From positions 33,881,997 through 33,945,996 of the forward strand of contig OY979717.1 in assembly GCA_963855995.1 (NCBI GenBank): a stretch of DNA of 64,000 nucleotides. The letters are read 5' to 3'. Shown here one piece after another: positions 31,487 to 43,885 of the stretch (its first letter is position 1; every line of letters starts with the position of its first letter). The stretch is from Muricea muricata. Its lineage: Eukaryota > Cnidaria > Anthozoa > Malacalcyonacea > Plexauridae. The notes under the pieces were generated by a model, which saw only the letters and a list, made by a program, of their open reading frames with translations, was not told the DNA's origin and did no database searches. The position numbers and the translations under genes are program-made.

Positions 31487-32925
31487 ATCATCGCCTTACA
31501 ACCAATTATAAATCATAATAGCTTGTGGATATTTTATCTTGCTCAAGAAAAGACTGTAGTTTATATAATAAACAGGAAATACATGGGTGCTTGAAAATGC
31601 CAGATTTGCTTCTTGTGTTGAACACAGTGAACTTGAACATGACAGTTTGTCTGTACCAACACTAACTGTTTCTACAAAATTATTATTGCAAAATATTAGC
31701 TTTGAATGTTTTGTCCATAGCATTATATACTTTTACAAATTTCAACAATATTTATATATTACAAAACTACCTTATGTTATAAAAAAAATATAGAAAGTAC
31801 TCAAATAATATTTAAACAAGAGACACATTCAAATATAATTTGAACATTGACAATTCACAAGCAGACAAGTTTAAACTTTGATGGCAAGAAATATATTACT
31901 GGCACAGATGCACAATATCAGTATCACAGTATTGCACAATAATCACCTATGCCAGGACATGAGAAAATCATCATTTTACAGCTTGTCTGTACCTACACTA
32001 ATTGTTTCTACAAAATTATTATTGCAAAACTATTAGCTTTGAATAATGTTTTGTCAATAGCATCATATATTTTCAAAAATTTCAACAATATTTATATATT
32101 ATAAAACTCTCGGTCATGTCATGTCATGCATTGAAAACAAGTACTCAAAGCAGACAAGTTTAAACTTTGATGACAAGAAATATATTGGCACAGTATCAGT
32201 ATCAGTATCAGTATCACAGTACTGCACGTACATGATCACCCATGCCGGGACATCAGAAAATCATTGCTTTACACCAACTATGAATCATAGCTTATGGATA
32301 TTTTATATTGCTACAAAAGACTGTAGTTTATATAATAAATAGAAAATACAAGGGTGCTTGAAAATACCAGTTTTACTTCTCGTGTTGAACACTTGAACAT
32401 GACATTTACAATGATATTTATACAGCTTATCTGTACCAACACTAACTGTTTCTACAAAATTATTATTGCAAAATTATTAGCTTTGAATGTTTTGTCAATA
32501 GCATTATATACTTTTTAAAATTTCAACAGTATTTATGTATTACAAAACTGTCTGTCATGTCATACATTGAAAATAAAAGCATATACTCACATAATATTTG
32601 AACAAGAGATACATTGAAACATAATTCGAACATTGGCAATTCACAAGCAGACAATTTTTTGATGACAAGAAATAATATATTGTATTGACACAGACGCACA
32701 GTATCAGTATCACAGCATTGTATGATAATCACCCATGTGAGGACATCAGAAAATCATCGCTTTACAACCAATTATAAATCATAATAGCTTGTGGATATTT
32801 TATGTTGCTCAAGAAAAGACTATATTTTATATAATAAACAGGAATTACATGGGTGCTTGAAAATGCCAGATTTGCTTCTCGTGTTGAACACTTGAACACA
32901 GTGAACTTGAACATGACATTTACAA
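31487..32925. repeat. Degenerate satellite-like tandem block, unit 2
   Basis: Counterpart of 1540-2975 with point changes and a small GTATCA repeat expansion near 32185. No gene. Confidence 0.7.
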
Positions 32926-33549
32926 TGACATTTATATCGTATTCTTACATTATCAGGCTAGTTCGTTATCTAGTAGGTGATGAAATATGAATTAGTCACA
33001 AAAAGTTGTTGATAAATTACCTCAAAATCCTTGTTAATGTTCCGTTAAGTGCGATCGCCGGCGGCCGGCGTTCATTTCTCATGACTTCATGCATAAAATT
33101 TTCGGGACATGTTGGATTGAAAAATCAGTATATCACTCCAGTTGAGGTTTTGAAAAGTTTTCCAATTTGTTAGTTCAGTGAAAATTTTAACAAACGTCAT
33201 CCAAATGTTTTCAGTAATTGGCTATAAGCTAACATTACAGTTATACAGTTACAGTTACGCGCACAACTACAATATATCTGCGTTCGCAGATACAAAAATG
33301 AACATGAGATGACGATGAAACAAGTCGGGAAATGATTAAAAGGAAATTGAATTTTTATTCGTTAAGCTTAAATGTCTCGCTATTTTCTCAATATAGACTT
33401 CAGAAGTGCTACGTCACACAGTTTCGATCTATTAATACAAAACGAGACTACTTTTATCCTGCATACATGCAGTGGAGGAAATGAGACAGCCCTCTTAAAA
33501 GGTCCATGTTCGGAAGTCGGAACACACAAGTTTACGCCCTCCCTCCGTG

Positions 33550-33626
33550 TTATAAATTAAATCGGCAGCAGCTAGGCTTAACTATATCGCATCAGTTAAC
33601 ACAAGGAACAGAAGATCAAGTACCGG
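33550..33626 (+). promoter_or_regulatory. Candidate promoter and non-coding first exon, unit 2
   Basis: TATAAATT at 33551 and donor GTAAGTC starting at 33627, as in unit 1. Here the leader intron to the acceptor before 41830 would be about 8.2 kb. Confidence 0.35.
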
Positions 33627-34259
33627 GTAAGTCAAAAGATAGATATATTAGCAACAAAATTCAACCATGTCCGAATTGAAAAGAAATCCTTCTCCTTGGC
33701 CTTGACAATAGGTTACTTTGTAATTTTTGTGGTGTCATTTTGAGCCTATATGCACTGGACAGGCTAAAAATATCTATCCGGACATAGCGTAAAATTCGTG
33801 AAGATGGCGGTTGTGAAAATTCGCTCAAGCGATACAGCACTTCTACTAGTTACAGTCGATCTTTAACGTGAAAGATGTGTCGTTGTTTGCTGTGGAAGAT
33901 ACTGAAATTCTCGGGCAGAAATTATGGCTTCGTGTTCGATCAAAACACACCAGGCACAATTTACACGAAGGTCCCTCTGCAGGTTATTGATGGCTGTGCA
34001 GTGATGCTAAGGAATACCCTGGTCCTGCATGACTCCTCAAAGTTTTGTTGTATATGAAGGGAATATATGAAACAATACAAATGTACGTGAGACAGGCGAT
34101 GCGCCAAAGGTTACTATATCTTTATTAGCTTATAATTTTAGATATCAAATCAAATAGATTTATCCCTTTAGAACCACGAGTGCGAGTTTTGATCTCATAA
34201 GAAAGATGTGAGATTATTAAAGATAGGTAAAAAAGCCGTTTAGCTCACAACAATTAGTG

Positions 34260-36590
34260 GTGCCCACATATGTAAACATAAGAAAAAACATACTCCGAAA
34301 AACAACATCTTGTAAACTCAAGATTCGAGCTTTTAAAAACAAGACAACAATTTTGCGGTGATATTTCGACTCCATTTCAAAGTCATAGTCAAACCAGAAT
34401 AAGCTATTTACAAACCTGCTATCATATTATATACAAAGAGACAGGAAGAGATGACGTATTAGAAACATTACACTATTGACATATGATGATGCTTAGGAAA
34501 AGACCACGAGTTCTTTAGACGCTCTTAATCCATTATTTAGCACGGGATTTCTATATTTAATATATAAAGCTTCAAGGAATAGGAGAAGGTTGGAATTGGT
34601 GCGTTTAAGAGTGTGTAGAGTTTGAGTGTTGGCCATCATGAGATTGTGACGAGAAAGAGGTGTGTCTGGTTTGTTTGTGTCCTTGTCATTAATGTCATTA
34701 AAGTTGTAAAAGATGTGGTTCAAATTCAGGATATAATTAGTGTGTTCACATTCCCACAAATGTTTAGCGATCGAACTTTTTTGTGGATCAGAGTGTTCCG
34801 ATAAACGAGTAGCCAAATTTCTTTCTGTTTTGCCTATATAGGAACTGTTGCAACCCGGGCAAGTGAATTCGTAAACTAAATTGCTACGCGAAGTGTTAGG
34901 AATTTTGTCTTTTTTAGACAAGAAATATGACATCTTCTTTGTGTCATAGATTACGGCAAATTTGACCGGTTGTGTGAGATTCCGCTGTGTTTTCCTAAGA
35001 AGTTTTTTAACCAAAAACTCTCCCTGCTTACCCAAGAAAGGTATTCTTATCCAGATTTTAGGTCTGGGATCATGAGAAAAATCATTTTGAGGTGGTAGTT
35101 CATTGGTGTTGTGTTTGCTACAATATGTGTTAGAGTTGACTTCATACTTGGCCTTTAATTTCCGAATAATTGAGAACCACACGTTGGCAGGAAAGCCATT
35201 CCAAGACATCAATTTTGAAATCATAGAGATTTGTTTGTTCATGAAAGTCAAGTTACTACATGTATTTACGGCCCGGTGAAAAAGCGACCTGACCCACGCC
35301 GTTTTGCGTGACCAAGGCTCGAAACTGTCAAAACGGGTGCACTGACCTGTGTGCGTTGACTTCCGAAAGATATCAATGCCGGAATCGGAAATTTCTAAAT
35401 CTAGAAAGTGAATTTTGCCGTTCTCAAAATTATCCACGGTGAATTTTAGATTTTTATCGAAACTGTTTACCTTGAAGCTTTATATATTTCCTTGAAGCTT
35501 TATATATTAAATATAGAAATCGCGTGCTAAATAATGGATTGAGAGCGTCTAAAGAACTCATGGTCTTTTCCTAAGCATCATCATATGTCAATAGTGTAAT
35601 GTTTTTAATACGTCATCTCTTCCTGTCTCTTTGTTGCTGCGGAGCGAGCGAGCGAAGCAGCAGACCTAATTTGTGTATGTAGGGGAGAATTTATCTCAAA
35701 CCATGTTTACCGCAGTGCATTGTGGTCATGCGCGTTCGGAAATGACGTGTACGTTTCCGGCTTCAATTTTATTTGTATTTTGTATTACGATGCACTATCC
35801 AGTGGTCAAAACTCAAAAGCAAATGCCTTATCAAGGTTAAATTATATATGCGAGAGGAAGTCCAACATTACCATTTATGCTGATAGTCAACTGTAATCGA
35901 AGTTAACAAACCACAGTTGAACAGAGACGCTGCATAATATATTCGTGTTATGTTCTAAAACGCATCTGCTGTTCACGCAACATTATTTGCCGTGGAATTA
36001 TGACAGTTTTAAATTTCGTGTGTTTGTATTCTAGAAAATATTTCCAACAAGCATAGTTATACAACAACTAAGTATTTCAGAGTTCACTGTAGTTGTAAAA
36101 ATTTATTCCTTATCGATAAAACATTTGCTTTTCGACTTCGTTCAACGTTAACCCCTTTTGACCCCTTATGCTTAAGCCAGTCTGAAGCATGATATCTTCT
36201 GGCAGACAAACTGAGTCATGCCGAATAATGTACTGGCAGGCTAGTAATGCACATTGGTATCCCACTGAATATATTTTGGGTTGCATAAATGTCATTTTCC
36301 AATAACCTATAAAATAATTAAGGCTCCGCAGCATTCCCTACCTTGCAGGTAACCTAGTATATAATATGATAGCAGGTTTGTAAATAGCTTATCTGGTTTG
36401 GCATTCTGCATAACCCGGACTCGGACTCGGACCCGGACAATGACTTTGAAATAGAGTCGAAATATCACCGCAAAATTGTTGTCTTGTTTTTAAAAGCTCG
36501 AATCTTAAATTTACAAGATGTTGTTTTTCGGAGTATGTTAGTTTTTCTTATATTTTATTAAATTGTCTGCTGGTAATGGTTTTACATGTA
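34260..36590. mobile_element. Penelope fragment within a large inverted repeat, unit 2
   Basis: The outer arms (about 34273-34440 and 36355-36550) are inverted copies: AACAACATCTTGTAAA on the left is mirrored by TTTACAAGATGTTG on the right. Inside is the 3' part of a Penelope-like element plus an inverted copy of its own 3' end (34470-34580 mirrored at 35480-35630), a known habit of these elements. The insertion is shared with unit 3 and absent from unit 1. Confidence 0.75.
34493..35437 (-). CDS. Penelope-like element C-terminal fragment with GIY-YIG endonuclease, unit 2
   Basis: 314 codons, open. The N-terminal part (GKIHFLDLEI ... STHTGQCTRFDSFEPWSRK) matches the end of a Penelope reverse transcriptase. 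The C-terminal part is a GIY-YIG nuclease with a CPGC zinc pair followed by SSYIGKTERNLATRLSEH and a His in IAKHLWEC. The RT catalytic region is missing: homology ends near 35475 where the inverted 3' copy starts. It is 5'-truncated and cannot move by itself. The first Met is internal to the parental ORF, so translation is doubtful. Confidence 0.8.
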   Translation of the reverse strand: MDNFENGKIHFLDLEISDSGIDIFRKSTHTGQCTRFDSFEPWSRKTAWVRSLFHRAVNTCSNLTFMNKQISMISKLMSWNGFPANVWFSIIRKLKAKYEVNSNTYCSKHNTNELPPQNDFSHDPRPKIWIRIPFLGKQGEFLVKKLLRKTQRNLTQPVKFAVIYDTKKMSYFLSKKDKIPNTSRSNLVYEFTCPGCNSSYIGKTERNLATRLSEHSDPQKSSIAKHLWECEHTNYILNLNHIFYNFNDINDKDTNKPDTPLSRHNLMMANTQTLHTLKRTNSNLLLFLEALYIKYRNPVLNNGLRASKELVVFS

Positions 36591-37094
36591 AACATAGTCC
36601 AGTCTTTCCAACTCTTTTACAATCGAAACACTTATTTATTTATGAGAATAGCAAAGCAGAACAGTGTCAGATATCTAGATAATATCTATCTCATTTTGCA
36701 AGTGTAAAAGTTTAAAATGTAAACAAAGTGTTTGATTACATTAAGGACTTTGACCACTCTTTAATTCTACTGACATCGAGTGTCCGAGTGATACTTATTT
36801 AGCAATATACCTGATTCAAGAAAACATGAAAATGTACTTTTATTGTATATCTCAAATGATATGCAGTTCAAACTGGCATAACAGTTGGGCTTGCAAGCCT
36901 AACTGTTATGCCAGTCGCTACACTACTCTGTATACATCCGTGCATTGACATGGTTAACTGACACCTTGAATTGCAAAATAATGCTTTATAAACTGATTTA
37001 CTAAATGACAGGATGCAGGCAAAGTCAAAGTGATTGAGAATATTGAATATTGAATTGTTAATCATCGTAAATACATGTTGTATTTTATTATTTA
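35640..37094. other. Non-coding stretch, unit 2
   Basis: Holds the right arm of the Penelope-associated inverted repeat and the 40-bp palindrome at 36874-36913 (TGGCATAACAGTTGGGCTTG and its mirror). Relative to unit 3, about 0.37 kb near 35741 and 0.13 kb near 35862 are missing. No gene. Confidence 0.5.
36874..36913. repeat. 40-bp near-perfect palindrome, unit 2
   Basis: Arms TGGCATAACAGTTGGGCTTG / CAAGCCTAACTGTTATGCCA, one mismatch pair. Conserved at 59787-59826, and in shorter form at 4594-4625. Confidence 0.75.
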
Positions 37095-40000
37095 CAGCTA
37101 TTTGCGTCTAAGTACAGAAGCCCAGAGGCGACAGTGTAAAATTACTTTCGTATTTTACATTTTTGTGTTTTATATTTTACATTTTTATGTTTTATATTTT
37201 ACATTTTTATGTTTTATATTTTGCATAAAAATGAAAAGTTAGAAATTCAAAAGTAAAAAGTTAAAAATATAAAAGTGAAAAGTTGAAAATATAGAAGTGG
37301 AAAGTTAAAAATATAAAAGTGAAAAGTTAAAAATATAAAAGTGTAAAGTTAAAAATATAAAAGTGTAAAGTTAAAAATATAAAAGAGAAAAGTTTAAGAT
37401 GGAACGTCTGATCCGGAAACTGCTTGAGGCTATTGCATTGCATTATATGTATGCGCGCTTAGGCCGTCATAGCTGGCAAACGTTAACAAACGTTAAGGAG
37501 CAAACGTTAAGAACAAACATTAACGCAGAGCTGCTTCATAGATCCCGACATGGAAATTACTAACGGTGAGCATATGATTTATTTTGCTACATACAATCTT
37601 AAAACATTTGTTATAATGTGTGCTCATTTTCATTTTCATATTTTAGGTTTGATTAGGCGACAGTTAAGTCAAACGCACTAATTATCAAGTGCCTTTACAA
37701 AAGCTACGGTTTAACTCTCAGGTTGGAATAAAAATACCTTTCATTATTGCCTACATATGCATGTTTGAAACAATGTATGTGAGGAGTCACATCACTGTCG
37801 TATCTTTTTAAATGATACTTCTTCATTATTCGCAGTAGAGTCCGCTCGCTATTCACACGACAATAGTAAGGATTACATTGTAGTAATGTAGTTAGTAAAT
37901 AAAAACAGACATACATTACTTCAAACATGCATATATAGGGAATAATGAAACATATTTTTATTCAAACCTGAGAGTTAAACTGTAGCTTTTGTAAAGGCAC
38001 TTGATAATTAGTGCGTTTGACTTCAATTTAACTGTCGCCTAATCAAATCTAAAATATGAAAATGAAAATGAGCACACATTATAACAAATGTTTTAAGATT
38101 GTATGTAGCAAAATAAATCATATGCTCACCGTTAATAATTTCCATGTCGGAATCTATGAAGCGGCTCTGCGTTAATGTTTGTTCTTAACGTTTGTTCCTT
38201 AACGTTTGTTAACGTTTGCCAGCGATGACGGCCTAAGCGCGCATACATATAATGCAATGCAATAGCCTCAAGCAGTTTCCGGATCAGACGTTCCATCTTA
38301 AACTTTTCACTTTTATATTTTTAATTACTTTACACTTTTATATTTTTAACTTTTCACTTTTATATTTTTGACTTTTCACTTTTATATTTTTAATTACTTT
38401 ACACTTTTATATTTTTAACTTTTCACTTTTATATTTTTGACTTTTCACTTTTATATTTTTAACTTTTCACTTTTATATTTTTGACTTTTCACTTTTATAT
38501 TTTTAATTTTCACTTTTATATATTTAGCTTTTCACTTTTATGTTTTGCAAAATATAAAACATAAAAATGTAAAATATAAAACATAAAAATGTAAAATATA
38601 AAACACAAAAATGTAAAATATAAAACACAAAAATGTAAAATATAAAACACAAAAATATAAAATATAAAACATAAAAATGTAAAATGCGAAAGTAATTTTA
38701 CACTGTCGCCTCTGTGCTTCTGTATCTAAGCAACAAGCGCAAACATTTTCGCCAGTTTTTTTACGTTTGTAACGTGTCGTTTGCAATTCAGCTGCTGTCG
38801 TTTGCAACAAAGGAGACTTTTGTCTGATTGGTCAACTCTTTTAAGAGTTTTCTTTGATGAAATTTACTTCCGGTTCGGCAAGCCGTGAAGGAGCGGGCAA
38901 AGTTTATAAAACAATTAGTCGACAATTGAAACAGCGTTTACAAACAGTATTTGCTTCTGATCTTTCTGAAACCAAAGTTAATTGATGCAGCAAGTGTTTG
39001 TCTTAGGCAGCCGTTAAACTTGGGAATTTTGATGCAGTATTTCAAAGTTTTAATGCCGTTCGTTCTGGAGCAGTGAAAATATATATGCACGTAATGATAC
39101 AATGTTCATAACAGGCTTCGCGTTTTATTATTTTTATGTTCAATCAAAGGAGGTTAGAACGGCTAACTCGGCAAGTAATATTAATGATATATGGTCAGTT
39201 AAATGATTATAAAGTAAAGTTATGGAAACTAGTATTATAGGAAAAACAAAGCCTTGTTTATATGTGTAATATTCTAGCCAAAAACAAGCAAAAAAGATAC
39301 ATAGCCTTCAACCATGGTAATTTCAAGGCTTGATATACAACTGATCATCTCCGAACTTTGCATGCTCAGACTTCAAAGATATATTGTCTCGGAAGTGAGT
39401 TTTCACATTATGACAATATTTCTTTGGAAAGTTATTACCTTTTGTTTTGAACATTAAATTTAAACAAGAAGGCTGTTTCGTTTTTCATTTGCTCACACAA
39501 AAATGCCTGGACTAATGTAACGAGCTCGTGTGATGGGAATTCCCTTTAAACACACTGAAATTATACCCTCCTTTTTCAGTAATTACAGTTATTTTTTCAA
39601 TGCAACATGTTCCACATGTAATTTTAATAGTTTCAATCGTGCGGGTTGTCGTTCAGGTTTAATGAAAGGACAAGATTACAAGCAGTGTTTGCCTGCTTAG
39701 TAATTACATATATTTGCATGCTTTAGATACAGAATATTTGCAGATAAGTTTGTTTTTACCTAAACTTTTATGATCCCAAGCTCTTGAAAATGGTAAAGCA
39801 TACGTTCATACGCTTTTTACTGTTTTCTTAAAATTTTTTTCTAAACAAAAATTAGAGAGGAAATGTGTAGGTTGAAACTTATGAGTTTTTCGCCGCTTGT
39901 AAACAAACGAAAGCGTGTGACGGGAAAAGGCTACCAGGCTGGGTTGTTTATGTGAAGCTACTGTTTAAAATGAGTTTTATTTTTTTGTTGACCCTGCACT

Positions 40001-40739
40001 GCATTCGTGGTGGGTAAAAAACTGGCAAAATAGATTCCATTACGAAAAAGCTAAAATTACTATCACGATAAATGCTGAAAACAAAAGCCGATAACTTTCA
40101 GACAAAATACTGTTATTACACGAAAATTGATAATCAAAGTGACTTACCTTATTAGTTTAAGCAAGTAAAATTTGGAGTTAATCAGATGCATATAAAACTG
40201 TCAATTGAGCACAATAGAAGGTATATGTCGAGGTATACATGTTCTTTGCCAGTTCATGTCAGGAAAACCGAACACAATAAACAGGTCTTCTTTTCTTATT
40301 ATATTCGCTTTCGTAACTTAATTCTTTCATCACTTGACAACTCGTATAGTCTTTCGATGCTATACCTTGAATTAGCGCTGTTTTAGTATTATCCCTTTGA
40401 AGGTAGAAACATCAAACGTAAAATCATGTAGCTATTAAAGTAGTTGCATTCGTGTGGAAGTGTTTTTTAAGACTGACACACTGATCGGGATTAAAACGTT
40501 TAAAATCTGTATCCAAAGTCTCAAAAGTGAGTATGTCGAAGATAAATACCCGTACATCTTCCAGCGTTAAATTCAGAAGCAACAAAGATAATTTCGAACT
40601 GTGATTGCTCGTTTAGTTAGGCTAGTTGACCTTGTTGTTTTTTAAAATCTTCGTCTGCTTTTTCGAGCGAAACGTCACGTTACAAACGTAAAAATACTCG
40701 CAAAAATTTTTGCGCTTGGTGCTCGGACGCAAATAGCTG
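37095..40739. mobile_element. TIR element with CAGCTATTTGCG ends, unit 2 version
   Basis: Same termini and TA flanks as 4800-5700, but about 2 kb of different interior (38731-40690), plus the foldback element nested near its left end. The interior has no recognisable transposase. Short ORFs such as 40186-40386 are not family members. It could be a longer relative that the unit 1 copy lost or replaced. Confidence 0.55.
37113..38724. mobile_element. Foldback-type element, unit 2
   Basis: 1612 bp, nearly all palindrome. It is flanked by the 6-bp duplication TCTAAG (37107-37112 and 38725-38730), which is single in unit 1 at 4812-4817. The ends read TACAGAAGCCCAGAGGCGAC. Each arm of about 600-700 bp contains runs of short A/T-rich subrepeats (CTTTTCACTTTTATATTTTT and TTTTATATTTTACATTTT) and then unique sequence. 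Only about 250 bp at the centre is unpaired. Arms built of tandem subrepeats are the hallmark of foldback transposons. No protein of its own. Confidence 0.8.
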
Positions 40740-41830
40740 TATTTGTTCTTCCAGATAAACAAAAAGTTAAAATACTCTTGTCTAACGTTTCGGTGTCCTC
40801 TACGGAAATTATTATCAAACACCATGTCATGAAACTATAAAATTCATAGTGTTTCATACTGATAAAAGTTTCCGTACTGGAAAACGAAACGTTAGACAAT
40901 CAATTGAACTGAAATTTCACTTGTTGGAATTGGCTAGTACTATCAGGGCTGGAAGAGCCTTCTCGGTTCGGTGTCTGTTTCGGTTCTTTTAAACAAACAG
41001 TATGTACAAAAAAATTACTCAACAAATTATGTCACAACTTCAAATTCATGTTCAAATTCAAAAGTTAATTGAATAATTATGAATTATAAATTGAAAATGA
41101 ATTTCATAATTTTCTTAATCTTACATCTTTCCATGCGTATTTTTGCTCACTTTTGTCAGTGAAGGTTCACACAACTTCATAGGCGAAGTAACCGAAGTTG
41201 TCACTTGAACAACCGAGACTGACGGTTCTTTTACGGACGCTCTGTGTCAATATCTGTGCCAAAAAGAAGCCCGAATCGAGCGAGATTTTCAGTTAATCAC
41301 AAACCTCGATTTTGTTTGCAATTTCGATTCTGCACAGGTTTTGCCCCTAACAACAATGTCAGCGAATGTCATTCTAGCGTATAAAAACGACTTCTAGCGC
41401 TAATATTTCTGTTTATCAGTTACACGTGGTTAGGGCAAAATTTAAACCCAAACTCAATTACATACGCCAAATTGAGAATCGCACGCGACACGTGTAAACC
41501 GGTTTTAAATGTTTGATGATTTTCATGCTTATGCATTTAAAACCTACTTTGAGGCAATCCTTATTTTTAATTATAATATAACCTTGTGGCAATCCTTATT
41601 TTTAATTATAATATTGTCATATTGATTGTAAAATGCACCTGCACCTGAATAAATTATAGTGCAATTATATAGATAGTTAGTAACCACGTAGGACCCATGT
41701 ATGCAATGTGCGTACATACTTTTTATTAGTCTACTAGTCTAGCTAGAAAAGAGTTTTTCTTTCAAAGACTTTAACTTGTCGGTTAATGTCGATTTATCAA
41801 TTTAATATTTTTTATCGCCTTCATGTAGAA
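40740..41830. other. Non-coding region upstream of DUF3472 copy 2
   Basis: Includes the small AACGTTTCG inverted repeat (about 40780-40898), the empty site of the 5.76-kb transposon (40943) and a short local duplication of CTTGTGGCAATCCTTATTTT-type sequence near 41555-41610. No gene. Confidence 0.55.
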
Positions 41831-41867
41831 CCCACGCCGAAAACATCGACTTTATAGAATTCTAAAA

Positions 41868-42642
41868 ATGCCAGATGTATCAAAGCTACGACTTATTTCG
41901 GTCAGTGGCCAAGATTATGGTAACAACCAAGGCGAGTACTCGCGTGATAACCGTTCAGCATCACATCTGGATCGCTCAAAGCATCAGTCGAGTAATATTC
42001 AACTCAGGAGGCACATGGATCATTACCGGTACTAATTATATCCAAGAAGTTCTAAGCGGTACGGCTACCGGAGGTTTCGCGTCTTCCAACCTCGCCGGGG
42101 ACACGCCATACGAGGCCGATTGGAGTCCGAATTATAAGGTGAGTGAAGTGTACCTGACAGCATCAGCACGTTGGGTCCCTGCTACAGAGGTTTTCCTATC
42201 TCCATCCGTGCACATCGCTTGGTCAGCTCCCTCTAATCCACAAGCAATAACCTGGCTCTACACGGAGGTAACTGTGACCGAGTCGGCAACCAGCACGTAC
42301 TACATGACGAACGGATTCTACGGTGGCTACATGGGCATCCAAGATCGCACGCCAAAATGGGTCATCTTCTCAATATGGGACAAGACATCCACAGACGACG
42401 ATCCAAATGCATCACCTGATGACTTGGTGAAGCTCATTGCCAAAGGAAACGATGTGACAGCTACACGTTTCGGTGGAGAGGGTACAGGAGGGAAAAGTTA
42501 CCTTGAATATACGTGGAATGTTGGTCAAACATACCAGCTGATGGTCAACGCTCGACCGAGTGCGGAGCCTGACAAAGCTATCTTCACTGGTTGGTTCCGT
42601 ATCCCTGAGCTGAATATCTGGCGGATGCTCGCGTCATTTCAG
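41868..42642 (+). pseudogene. DUF3472-family protein, copy 2, first coding exon, frame-damaged
   Basis: The ATG equivalent to copy 1 is at 41868, but near 41960 twelve bases are replaced by four. This net loss of 8 shifts the frame and stops translation from that ATG soon after. A second ATG at 41875, in the +1 frame, reads through 30-odd altered residues and enters the correct DUF3472 frame at IWIAQSIS. From there the exon is open to the donor at 42642. Use of 41875 would give a 371-residue protein with a new N-terminus, so the copy may not be dead. The core motifs are kept, with substitutions including T, L and AT for A, R and IN. Confidence 0.7.
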
Positions 42643-42723
42643 GTACTTCCATGGAGTAAATGTGTCTTAATCTCGAGAAGAAATCATCAAGTTTTTATCC
42701 TCGGAGAGGAACCAAACCATAGT

Positions 42724-42947
42724 CATAGAATAAGAAATGAATAGAAGGGCCACTCAGCAGTGCAACATGTCACCCTATGTTTATGAAGTTTACTGGCTGC
42801 CACCAGCCAGTTCAGCATTCCTATTGGCCAGAAAATGCAATTGACTGGCTGAGAAAATGCTAATAACGTGCGTAATGCGACATGCGCGGCTTCAAAAACT
42901 TCAAAGGCTCCGACGCGAGTGGCCCTTCTATGTATTCTTATTCTATG
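42724..42947. mobile_element. MITE in the DUF3472 intron, unit 2 only
   Basis: 224 bp with ends CATAGAATAAGAA and subterminal TAGAAGGGCCACTC on both sides. It is flanked by the 7-bp duplication CCATAGT (42717-42723 and 42948-42954). Unit 1 shows the empty site at 13606-13612. The 7-bp target suggests a P-like or hAT-related source. Confidence 0.85.
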
Positions 42948-43677
42948 CCATAGTTAATAGAGACAGATGGTTTGGAAACGCATTAGAATTACAATATAAG
43001 TCATTATCTATGCTTTTGTTCTGGTTTATGTAGAAATAAGTATGGCCTTCGTCGTCACGTGCGTATTGTATTTTTACCTAACTAGCCAATAACAACGTTT
43101 TAGGAAAGTTAGCCATCCGCGACTTGAACAATAGGGTAATTTAAGAATTCCTAGTGGTGGATTTGGCAAGAACGCAATACACACGTGACGATGAAGAACA
43201 ATATTTTTGCATGAACTTTGACCAGCATAGATAATGAGTTATATTGTTACTCTAATGAGTTTTCAAACCATCTACTCTATTAACTTTGAACAACTAAACC
43301 AGTGGCTTAATTTGCGCACTGCACCGGCATCGCAAAGCCGTTGATTCATTCACGCGTGAGGCACATGTACCCTAACTTTAGAAATTATCCAATATTTAGT
43401 AAATAGAATCAAATAGAATCAAAATTTACCTCGACCATTTGCATCAATGCATGGATTACCACCCAAAAATTCATAAAAAACAACACTTTCTTTTGTCAGC
43501 TATCTAGAATTTCCATTCAGTGCAATCTGGCGAGCGCGCGGAATTTTGCGATCGCTATCCCTTGAAATGTGTTCAGCCAGCCATATATAATGATATGGAT
43601 ATCTAATTGCAGCACACATTTCAAAAGAAAGAAATCGCACAAATCTGTGCGCTCGCTAAATTGCTCTGAATGGAAAT

Positions 43678-43746
43678 CTGGCTTTAGCGGTCAGAGCATT
43701 GCACGTACGACATTGCGAAAAAGAAATTCGATTCTTGCCGAGGGTT
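43678..43746 (+). other. tRNA-like (SINE-type) relic, unit 2
   Basis: Counterpart of 14864-14936 with a few changes (TTTAGCGGTCAGAGCA, then AATTCGATTCTTGC). No convincing acceptor stem. Confidence 0.35.
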
Positions 43747-43885
43747 CATATTGATGAATGTTTCCAACTGTTCATGAGAGATTACCATTCGAGATTAAGG
43801 CACGTTATAACTCTTTAGAATTACCCATTATCGAGCGAGGTGCTACAAAATCACAACTGATTATTTCACTCTTAACTCGTTTCAG

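Noticed and set aside
38538-38810. ORFs rich in FYILHFYVLYFTFLCF, also at 60049-60243 and 61514-61786
   Set aside because: Hydrophobic artefact of the TTTTATATTTTACA subrepeats of the foldback arms, not a membrane protein.
40186-40386. 66-codon ORF with a close copy at 62762-62962
   Set aside because: No recognisable domain; the near-identity follows from the unit duplication, as the surrounding non-coding DNA is equally similar.
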